13,105 nt of DNA from Glomus cerebriforme (Eukaryota; Glomeromycota; Glomeromycetes; Glomerales; Glomeraceae). The notes under the pieces are model-generated. The model had not been told where the DNA came from and searched no databases. It was given only the letters and a program-made list of their open reading frames with translations. The stretch covers positions 27,802-40,906 of the forward strand of contig QKYT01000171.1 of NCBI GenBank assembly GCA_003550305.1. Direction: 5' to 3'. Both the position numbers and the translations under genes were made by a program. Numbering within the stretch: the first letter of the stretch is position 1; each line of letters begins with the position of its first letter. Positions 1 through 7,207 of the stretch are shown here, one piece after another.

Positions 1-410
1 CACAACCTCTCTACAGAAGCTGCATTTACACAAATACCAAAAATCCTATATGCTATAATGTCTAATTCATTTATTGAAATACTTACATAGTACCAATAAT
101 GCCAAATATCATTATCAAATTGTTTATAAGTATCATAATCAAACAGATACTTATTTTAATATTAGTTCTGACAATATATTGATTTACCAAAGCATATTAA
201 AATTTTTTAAAAAATTTTTTTTTTGTGGCTTAGTTGGACATTTCGGATATATAATTTTGTCCTGGACTATTTTTAGAAATATCTGGATGTGTCCGTATGA
301 CAATCACTAATCAGGACATTTTTTGGGACATAGACAATAGACAGCAGATATGGATATAGTTGTCCAAGCAAAATGCTGCAGACAGTGTCCATGTACAACA
401 CTACCTGAAG
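1..410. other. AT-rich stretch without a supported gene; GGACA/TGTCC word cluster
   Basis: No gene is supported here. A short frame is open from the window edge to a TAG at 88-90 and could be the tail of something starting outside, but it matches nothing I know. Between 236 and 390 the words GGACA or TGTCC (or GGAC) occur eight times: at 236, 258, 264, 290, 314, 326, 361 and 386. Segments 236-250 and 279-294 form an imperfect inverted repeat. This looks like a non-autonomous repeat fragment. The last bases (401-410) resemble the end of the exon-like blocks of the array that follows. Confidence 0.4.
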
Positions 411-870
411 GTAAATGAAATAAATGAGGTAAAAGGAGAGGTGTTTTTATTTTATTATACAAGAATGTTTATTAACATTCATTTTTTTTCTTTTTTGTAG
501 AAATGAACTCTTCGGTTCTGCTTCTGAAGGTAAATGAAGTAAATGGGGTAAATGGGGTAAAAGGGAAGGTGTTTATTTTTTATTTTATTATACAAGAACA
601 TTTATTAACGTTCATTTTTTTTTCTTTTTTGTAGGAATGAACTCTTCAGTTCTGCTTCTGAAGGTAAATAAGATAAATGGGATAAAAGGAGAGGTGTTTC
701 ATTTTCATTTTATTATACAAGAACGTTTATTAACATTTATTTTTTTTTGTAAGAACGAACTCTTCAGCTCAGCTCCTGAATGTAAATGGGATAAAGGGGG
801 TAGGGAGGTATTTTTTTTATTATAATTCAATACAAGAACATTACTAATGTTCTTTTTTTTCTTTTTATAA
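411..870 (+). repeat. Tandem array of four intron-like units separated by 29-nt exon-like blocks
   Basis: Four related units start at 411, 530, 664 and 782, spaced 119, 134 and 118 bp apart. Each opens with GTAAAT, carries AATGGG/AATGAGGTAAAAGG-type sequence, a T-rich stretch, ACAAGAA, a 7-bp hairpin, a poly-pyrimidine run and an acceptor-like GTAG (500, 634), GTAAG or ATAAG. The hairpin contains ATTAAC in the first three units and ACTAAT in the last, both like fungal branch sites. Between units lie 29-nt blocks at 501-529, 635-663 and about 753-781. The first two acceptors end in TAG; the last two align to AA and need a 1-nt shift to give AG. What is seen is the repeat and the splice-like signals. 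That it came from duplication of a real intron plus exon is inference. No host gene is recognised around it. Confidence 0.75.
463..480 (+). other. Stem-loop conserved in each intron-like unit (first copy)
   Basis: GAATGTT (463-469) pairs perfectly with AACATTC (474-480) around a TATT loop. Equivalent hairpins lie at 596-613 (one mismatch), 721-738 (one mismatch and one G-U pair) and 836-852 (perfect, GAACATT with AATGTTC). The first and last copies differ at two stem positions, and both strands change so that pairing is kept. The stem sits directly before the pyrimidine tract. Confidence 0.6.
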
Positions 871-899
871 GAATGACTCTTCACCCATCTTCAATTACA

Positions 900-1065
900 G
901 TATGTAAAAAATCTGGTGAATTTAGTGAATCCATGATAGAAATGGATCATCAGATTGACCGGATATTCATTGAACCATCTGGTCAATCCAGTAGTATAAA
1001 CGGATCAATCTGAATCTGATCAATTTTCGGATGGATGACTGGATATCTGCTGGATTGACCAGATT
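900..1065. repeat. Inverted-repeat mosaic at the Helitron break
   Basis: A perfect 15-bp inverted repeat joins ATCTGGTCAATCCAG (977-991) and its complement at 1050-1064. Related words occur at about 952-963 (CAGATTGACCGG) and 1002-1021 (GGATCAATCTG with a further GATC repeat), so four copies of one GGTCAATC-type word sit in alternating orientation within 115 bp. No coding frame is apparent. The segment ends within about 15 bp of where Helitron protein similarity disappears. It is probably a small non-autonomous element or the edge of one that interrupted the Helitron. No target-site duplication could be assigned. Confidence 0.5.
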
Positions 1066-1074
1066 TCAGAACAT

Positions 1075-2215
1075 ACCTTTAGGCTGTACCATGTAAAGCC
1101 TTCCAATTACTCCTGTTGCAGTTTTTTGAGGATTTCACTTGTGATGAGATATATCCCAAATGTAGTGAACTGGGAAGTCTATGTATTTGTAAATATGCGT
1201 TGCTGTATTATTTCTATTTTTCTGAAACCAAGCTATCAAGGTTGTCATATTAGCATGTTCTACAACATCCTGCAGATTCTTCTCATCTCAAAAAGTAACC
1301 TGTTGATTTCCTGGAAGATGAACTGCCAGTTTTTGTACATTTGGAGAATGACCATGCATTCTATAATAGAAAATTCTCCAGATGCTTTCCAAAGCTGAAA
1401 TATATCTTGCATTCAGATACATTTTTATTTCATCAAGTGATGCTTCAGCTGAGGTTTGCTGATTACTAACATTATTGGATTGAGAAAGGATAACAGTTGC
1501 ACAATCATGACCTTCAGTTTGTAAATGTATTTGTATAAATACTTAACTACTAAGATAGAATTGCAAATCTCAACATTAATATGGGCATTGTATTTTGTAA
1601 CCAACTCAACATTGTGTGATACAACCTATCTGTTGTTTAATCAAACTTCACCTCTAGCTTCAATGAAACGGCCATTATCTCTTCTTTGGTAAAGAGGATA
1701 TCCATTTTCAATTTCTTAAATGGTTTTTTGAAAACACTTAGGATAATGTTTTTGGCACACACCATTCTTTATGCATAGTGTAGATGGATTCATTTGATCA
1801 CATGGACCATGCATCATGGTGGATGCTACTATTTCATAAGCAAGAAGATAGGTTATAGGGTCAGGAATCTTAGCAGAAACAATAGAATCATAATCATCTG
1901 TGGATCGTAATTTATCTTCTGGTGATAGTATGAGTAGAATAGTGTATGAGGTAAACTACGTTTCTGGAATTCTATTACATAAACATATGCAATTATTTTA
2001 CCAAGATAATGTTTTTCAGTCAAATCTTTTAGCAGTTCCTGTAATTTTACATGAAAGATATGAGCCATCAAATCAGATCTATCAGTAGCATTTTGATGAG
2101 GTAATAATTCCCTAGTAACCTTCAGCCATTTAGGATTACATGTAAAAGTTACAAAAAGATCTGGCTTTCCAAAGTAACTTACAATGGCCATCACGTCTTG
2201 ATACAACTGATACAT
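1075..2215 (-). pseudogene. Helitron Rep domain (HUH/Y2 nuclease), broken, helicase missing
   Basis: From 2215 downwards the minus strand reads MYQLYQDVMAIVSYFGKPDL, then FVTFTCNPKW, the hallmark of Helitron Rep. The HUH site starts as LPHT at about 1954-1943, but the second His codon is lost by a one-base deletion near 1941/1942. A shifted frame then gives LILSPEDKL, DDYDSIVSAKIPDP, YEIVASTMMHGPC and CIKNGVCQKHYPK, with stops near 1720 and 1656. The catalytic-tyrosine block VVKYLYKYIYK is at about 1519-1551 and keeps its tyrosines. It is followed by a 5-bp insertion that shifts the GHD motif. Later pieces read DEIKMYLNARYIS, MHGHSPNVQKLAVHLPGNQ and VIGRLYMVQPK (about 1110-1078). Rep normally nicks and joins DNA ends; this copy cannot. 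Confidence 0.88.
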
Positions 2216-2742
2216 TTAACATGATCCACCAATAAATAATGATAGAAGGATTATATGATGACCAACTTTTGTACTACTATTCCCAGCATATATTGCATCT
2301 ATTGCACCTTTATACAGTTTAGTTCGAAGTGATGATTGGTTTATTTTAAGATAATTTAAGTGATACTGCTCTATTTTAGCATATTGGTCAACAATATACT
2401 GTTAGTATAAACGGCCTGTTTGTTGCAACTAATCTCCATCTCTAATCTGTAGTCTGTAGAAATAAAATTGCATTGGAGTTATACTATTTCTCCTTACAGT
2501 TCCGGTAAGTCTATATGTCAACCATCATCTCTGTTTGGGAATAATAGTACATAATGAAGCAGATCATATGATGGATGTAACTCAGATATCTTTTGTAAAC
2601 CTCCATCACATAATCTTAGAAGAATATCTCGATTGGATGGATTCACATCATAACCATCACCGATCATAATTACTGCTATATTAGAAACCATAGGAGCATT
2701 ATACTGACGGGGATCTCGTATTCGATCACTATGAATCAGCAT
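2216..2742 (-). pseudogene. Helitron helicase-like N-terminal domain, middle part (broken)
   Basis: Frame 2742-2518 contains RQYNAPMVSNIAVIMIGDG, then DILLRLCDGGLQKISELHP and YDLLHYVLLFPNRDDG, matching the Helitron block that precedes Rep almost word for word in style. The segment 2517-2216 is out of frame but still readable piecewise: FYRLQIRDGD, then QYAKIEQYHLNYLKINQS, LRTKLYKGAIDAIYAG and GHHIILLSLFIGGSC, which leads directly to the next block at 2215. In intact proteins these are contiguous, so the damage here is small indels and point stops, not deletion of domains. The function, as known for the family, is DNA binding and processing during rolling-circle transposition. Confidence 0.85.
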
Positions 2743-3440
2743 TGAAATTTCAGTAGTTTCATTTGATTAAATGAGATCTTTTAATTGATAAAAACTTTGG
2801 ATATATGGATTGCACTCATCTAACATATCCTTTAAGTGTTATAAAATATTGTCATTCAAATCCTACATGATGTTGTGTCAGTTTTCATTTTTATGTATAG
2901 TATCATAGATATATAGTTGAGCAAATATTAGTGTATGGCTTTCCTCTGGTAGTAATGTTCCAATATGATGATAAACTTGGCCATGAATTCAAAAATTTAA
3001 GATGCCCCTTTCCTGAAATTATTTACCTACATTCGTTCTGAATGATGTGCATGCTAAAAGACTGTTGTAACCTCTGATGTTTTTGCGAAATGAATCTGCA
3101 TCAGATTCTGATGAATTATATAAATCCAGCAGATATGATGGTGGTTCAAGTAAAGGTGGTAAGCTAACTTTACCATCAGCACAGCACATTGCAAATATTG
3201 AAGAAGTCCGGCTACTATTACAATCTTTTTCTTCAATCCAAAATTTGACATCACAATAAATATACATTTGATCCATTCTTCCTAATTTATGACGCAGCAC
3301 TTCTGATATCCTTTCTGTATTATTATTATTTCTTTGTCTTTTTCTGAAATTGTTTTACCTCTCCTTGCATAACCTCTTTTGACGTTGTTCTCTTAGTTCA
3401 ATTATTTGTCCAGAATCCATCAGAGTTTTAGGTGGCTATT
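2743..3440 (-). pseudogene. Helitron Rep/helicase protein, N-terminal part (broken)
   Basis: A possible start, MDSGQIIELREQRQKR, is at 3418 on the minus strand and runs into a stop near 3353. A shifted frame continues with an Arg/Gln/Asn-rich stretch and then the frame 3300-3019, which holds the Helitron pattern: a metal-site-like start (YCDVKFWIEEK), FAMCCADGKVSLPPL, then SFRKNIRGYNSLLACTS. Below 3019 the frame changes again and reads HGQVYHHIGTLLPEESH and FAQLYIYDT, typical of this region in intact Helitrons, before stops near 2890-2770. This is the part of Helitron proteins before the annotated Rep domain; its biochemical role is unclear. At least two frameshifts and several stops make it non-functional. 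Confidence 0.8.
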
Positions 3441-4400
3441 GAACATCATATGTGGTATAAAAACACTTCGCATTTTGTAAAATAAATATAATTATCACGT
3501 GAATTATATTCTCGCATCTTAGCATTATTTTATCATTTATGGAAATATATTCATTATACATGGAAAATATTGCAGGTAAACCTTAATTTATGTTAATTAT
3601 ATTTTATTAGTTTTTTATATTAATTAATTTCATACCATTTTTATTAATTAATTTTTAATTATATAGATTTTTATATATATTTATATTACTATTATTAATT
3701 AAATGCAGTTAACAAATTGTTAAGACTAATATGTAATTTCAAATCGATATATAATATACAAGAGAGAGTAAAAAACAGATATATAATAAAAAGATTTATT
3801 TGCAAGGTTTTGCAAAAAAAAAATAAAAAAGAAGTGGTGAAAATTAAAAGAATTTATGTTAGTGTTTCAATTAATATGATTGAAACAATTTTTTAACACA
3901 TTTTTATATAAATTTAACAGAAATTAATAATAACGTGCTAAATGAAAGAAAAGTAATAAATTGATTAAAAATAATTATAATTCTGCTAATAAAAAAGAAA
4001 GTTATGTGATGTATCAGATAAAAAACAAATAAGAGTGATAATATAATCTATATAAAATTAGAACTTAAATAAATTATACAAATAATTTTAAATTTACTTT
4101 AAAACGGACGATTTGAAATATCACGTGATGTAATAATTATGTTAATTTTTGTCAGATTTATCTATAATTTTTAATTTCGGCCAGAAACATGTGCATATTT
4201 ATTTTCTTTTTTGGAAATTTATATAACCTTATATAACAATTTGATCTAATTTTCATAGATGACAAAATTTTCTTTTTTGAATATCATGTAATATCATGTG
4301 ACTAAGTTACATAATTATAAAGCATTTATTTATACAGTTAATCTAAATGTTATAGTTATACACAAATATTTTTAATAATAACTAGTTTACTTCAGTGTTC
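3441..4400. other. AT-rich gene desert with TCACGTGA palindromes
   Basis: This stretch is extremely AT-rich, low in complexity (repeated ATTAATTAATTT around 3610-3660) and has no coding frame of note. The 8-bp palindrome TCACGTGA occurs at 3495-3502 and 4121-4128, with a further copy at 4627-4634 and a near match (TCATGTGA) near 4294. Copies at 4121, 4294 and 4627 are followed by similar TAAT/GTTA-type sequence, hinting at a degenerate dispersed repeat. No RNA gene was recognised. Confidence 0.5.
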
Positions 4401-4495
4401 GGCAAATGATTTGAAATGACAAATGATTCAAATGACANNTCATTTGTCATTTGTCATTTGAATACTCAAATGACAAATGATTTANNTCATTTGAC
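4401..4495. repeat. AAATGACAAATGA hairpin-forming repeat interrupted by Ns
   Basis: The words CAAATGA and TCATTTG alternate through this stretch. A perfect stem of 15 bp joins 4447-4461 and 4466-4480 around an ATAC loop; the flanks (4401-4437 and 4487-4494) continue the same word in both orientations. Two pairs of undetermined bases (4438-4439, 4485-4486) lie on either side of the hairpin, as expected where assembly or sequencing of a palindrome failed. No coding potential. Confidence 0.7.
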
Positions 4496-4691
4496 TAATA
4501 TTATATATTATGTAAGATTTTATTACTTATGTTATTTATTCATAAATAATAATATCAATTAGTTTTAAAAAATTTGATTAATATATGTAACAAAAAAAGT
4601 TTTAAAAGAAGTATGTATTTGTTGGATCACGTGATATAATGTTACTTTTTCAAAATAGTAATTTTGCAATTTGTAATTTAAATACTAATTA

Positions 4692-4877
4692 CAGTCGTCC
4701 CCCTATATAATTACACCCCTCGGAACTGAAAAAAAAAGGTGTGATTATAAAAAACCTATATGATGTGACTATAGAGGAGGTTTTTTTAATAATATTATTA
4801 GTAACTTGGGCCAAGCATAAATGTGCTTATAAGGGGGGTGTGACTAAACAGGAGGTGCCTATAGAGGAGGATGACTG
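4692..4877. mobile_element. 186-bp MITE-like element with TA target duplication
   Basis: The left end CAGTCGTCCCCCTATA and the right end, read on the minus strand as CAGTCATCCTCCTCTATA, form an imperfect terminal inverted repeat. Both ends are flanked by TA (4690-4691 and 4878-4879), the target duplication of Tc1/mariner and pogo-type transposons. The interior is not a transposase. It contains direct repeats: ATAGAGGAGG at 4771-4780 and again at 4861-4870, and GGTGTGAYTA-type words near 4738 and 4838. It is therefore probably a non-autonomous relative whose right half was duplicated internally. The family assignment is inferred from the ends only. Confidence 0.65.
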
Positions 4878-5067
4878 TATTTATGTAATAAGACATGTNT
4901 TAAACACAAATTTCACTTTTTAAAGTAGAAAACAAAAACTTTATTATAAAGAAAGCACATTTGAATTTAACAAATTGTCAAAATAATGTGAAATAATTGC
5001 GATTTGAGATATTGCGAACAATTGTGGAAATTAAGGTCCGATTCTGCAATTTCGGCCAAAATTAAAC

Positions 5068-5087
5068 ATAATTTTGGCCAAAATTAT
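5068..5087. repeat. 20-bp perfect palindrome centred on GGCC
   Basis: ATAATTTTGG followed by its exact complement CCAAAATTAT. A partial copy (TTTCGGCCAAAATTA) lies just upstream at 5050-5064, and a TTTCGGCCAGAAA relative is at about 4177. It sits in AT-rich DNA just before the LINE begins. It may be a dispersed repeat word or a protein-binding site; the sequence does not decide. Confidence 0.55.
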
Positions 5088-5114
5088 ATATTATAAATTT
5101 ATTAAAGCATAACT

Positions 5115-5245
5115 CCACCAATATCGAGAATCGAGAAAAACTCTTTCCCACTCCACTCTGCCCATTTTTGCTAAAGAAATTTAAATTATATTTTCGTTTA
5201 TTTTCTTTACAATTCTTCTATAAACTTTATTGTTCTACTTTAACC
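5115..5245 (+). promoter_or_regulatory. Presumed 5' untranslated leader of the LINE
   Basis: The leader holds the short direct repeat TCGAGA-A-TCGAGA (about 5124-5136), then C/T-rich sequence up to the ORF1 start. LINEs usually carry an internal promoter in this position, but no recognisable promoter element can be named here. The boundary is judged only from the change in base composition. Confidence 0.35.
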
Positions 5246-7171
5246 ATGACTCGCAAGCGTTCTGGTCAAGCAAAAGCTGATAAACAACCCGGCCCTAAGC
5301 CTTCTGCCTCTGGGTCTTCTAGTTCTCCTTTGCCCAAAAATTCTGGTTCTAATAATAATTCTAGTTCCGCTCCTTCTTCCTCTCCTCTTGCCCCCAATAA
5401 ACGGGTCCACTCTACCACTGACGCCAATATGGATGAGGATTTTGCTACTCCTCCCATCACTGACCCTACTCCTCAAGCTGATACTCCCCTTTCCCCGGCT
5501 GCTATTCCCTTTGTTCCTTCTTCCTCTTCCTCTACTCCTTCCACTACACAAGTGGAAACGGTAGATGACTCCATCCACGCCACTTCCTCACTCGATAAGG
5601 GGAAAAATAAAGTTATCAGCGACAATGAAGTCCCTCTTGACGCTGCCGTGCAAGTCTCCTCTTCGGTTTTCTTCGCTGCTGCAGCTCCGAATTCTTTTCC
5701 CGCTCTCCTCGAAAAATTCAAGACCAATTCAGCCCTTTGCGCTGCGGTCGATCGATACGTTTCCAAATATTCCTCATTTAGTAACAGCGCACGCTGTTCT
5801 GGATCGGCTGATGCCAAACGGATCATCGTTGGCTTCAGATCTGCCGATCATAGGGACCAATTGATTTCCGCTCCCATTCCCGATTTAGAAAATCTACTTT
5901 TCCATGTGCATGATCCTGCGGCTCTACGCCAAGATGCGCGCAGTCAATCTTTACAAGTCTCAGATATTCCCCTTGACGTTACCCGTCCCCAGCTCTTAGG
6001 CACCTTTTCCTGATATGGTAACATCACTAAATGTGTTATTACCACTAAAAATCTTTTCCAGCATGCTGAAATCACTTATGATAACCCCGCTGCTCTGGAT
6101 TCGTTCCAGTCTGATTGTTGGGGTGTCTTTTGCATGGGCACTTTCGTCCGTGTAAATCCTTCCTCCTTTTCATTGGAGCAAAAGCAACTCCGGCGTACAC
6201 ATGTTGCTGTATTCTCCGGTTTCCCTTCCAATGTTGTTGAAGCAGATCTTTCTGCAATTGCTGAAGCTGTTTCTGCCAAATCTATTACCTTTTCTAGGTT
6301 TGTTACATCTTATTGTCGCAAACCCTTTTGCCACGTGACTTTCGCTTCTGAAGAAGCCTTACAGAATGCCATTGACATTTCTTGTGCCTTTAACGGTCGT
6401 CCTCTTGCTTGGTTCCAACCTTGCCAAACCAAACTTTTATGCCGCAATTGCGGCAAGATTGACTGCGACCCTGATAAATGTTCCATTAGGCCTAAATCCC
6501 CCACCAAAAAGAACCCCGCTCTTACCAACCTTTATTCCAAATATCGTCCAGCTCAGCATCGCAAATCATCTTCTAAAGTTTCCCCTGGTAAATCCTTTGC
6601 GGATGCAGCTAAGTCCTCTTCCTCTGGTTCCCTTTCTTCTACTGGTCGTGGTTCTTCCTCTAAGAACACTAAGCGACCTTGGAATGAAAACAACATTTTC
6701 CGTCCTAGTCACCGCCCTCCTACAGGTGATAATTTTATGTCTCCAGATGATATCCAAGAAGCTCTTGATGGATTTGCTTCTCGTCTTGCTCTCCTCAAGG
6801 ATATCCTCACTGATCAAGATCAACGTATTGTTCAGTTAGAACAACTTCTTTCTCGTGACCCTAATGCTCCTTCTGAGTCTACTTCTTCCCCCCATTCCTC
6901 GCATTCAGACGTTGTTATAAAAGACGCTGATACTGCCTCTCCCAATCCTGATCCTGATTTAGTGGATCTTTCTTCTCCTAGTATTACCCCTTCAGCTCGT
7001 CCTTCCTCTCCTGTTATTTTAAAGGATCCGAAGGCTGAGCTTGATGCCATTAAGCAGTCCGCTGCCTCCACTCATTCTATAGTTTCTGATATTTCTTCTG
7101 AATTTCGTGATTTCGCCAAAAGACTTTCTGCTCACTTCCCTAGTGCTAGTGGTTCTAACCACTTTCCATAA
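5246..7171 (+). CDS. LINE ORF1 protein: two RRM-like domains, zinc knuckle, coiled coil (one internal stop)
   Basis: The chosen start is ATG 5246 (context AACC-ATG, MTRKRSGQAKADKQPGPKP). An in-frame ATG at 5168 adds only a Phe/Leu-rich stretch that looks like leader. The product would be 641 codons. Residues 1-150 are a Ser/Pro/Thr-rich disordered region. An RRM-like fold spans about 235-305 (SLQVSDIP, HAEITYDN) and a second about 317-391 (HVAVFSGFP, FCHVTFAS). A knuckle CRNCGKIDCDPDKC lies at 399-412, with Cys where the usual CCHC has His. A Ser/Lys-rich linker follows, then a coiled coil at about 501-541, and a Ser/Pro-rich tail. Family knowledge: such ORF1 proteins bind element RNA and multimerise. 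A TGA at 6011-6013 (codon 256, inside the first RRM) interrupts the frame, and the same frame continues afterwards. As assembled, the gene would yield a truncated protein. Confidence 0.85.
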
Positions 7172-7207
7172 TTACCCTCTCCATGCTCTCTTTATTTGAA
7201 TATAATA

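Larger units (their letters stand above)
1075..3440 (-). mobile_element. Decayed Helitron fragment (rolling-circle transposon)
   Basis: The minus strand from about 3440 down to 1075 carries, in the expected order and without large gaps, the pieces of a eukaryotic Helitron protein: the N-terminal region, the Helitron helicase-like N-terminal domain and the Rep (HUH/Y2) domain. The pieces lie in different frames and contain several stops. The PIF1-type helicase that should follow Rep is missing; the similarity stops at about 1075-1080 next to an inverted-repeat mosaic. Neither the TC start nor the CTRR end with its hairpin was identified, so the true limits are unknown. Confidence 0.85.

Noticed and set aside
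74..310. Open frame of 78 codons
   Set aside because: Low-complexity AT-rich translation (Phe, Lys, Tyr, Ile) crossing homopolymer runs; no motif and no support as a gene.
411..870. CRISPR array
   Set aside because: The spacing is regular, but the repeats are long and degenerate, the intervening 29-nt blocks are themselves near-identical, and the setting is eukaryotic.
1126..1398. Plus-strand open frame of 90 codons
   Set aside because: It is opposite the Helitron Rep pieces (MHGHSPNVQKLAVHLPGNQ etc. on the minus strand) and has no recognisable motif of its own.
4741..4923. Open frame inside the miniature element
   Set aside because: It runs out of the element through an N and translates inverted-repeat sequence; no transposase motifs.
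3441..5110. tRNA or other structured RNA genes
   Set aside because: No cloverleaf boxes (A/B box) or conserved RNA motifs were seen; the hairpins present are explained by repeat elements.
6011..6013. Programmed readthrough or selenocysteine at the TGA
   Set aside because: No readthrough context or SECIS-like hairpin is evident, and the host lineage is not known for selenoproteins. A point mutation in a transposon copy is simpler.
5240..7071. Several minus-strand open frames opposite ORF1
   Set aside because: They are rich in Arg, Glu and Gly as expected from the reverse of Ser/Pro-rich coding sequence. The plus strand shows real RRM and zinc-knuckle motifs.
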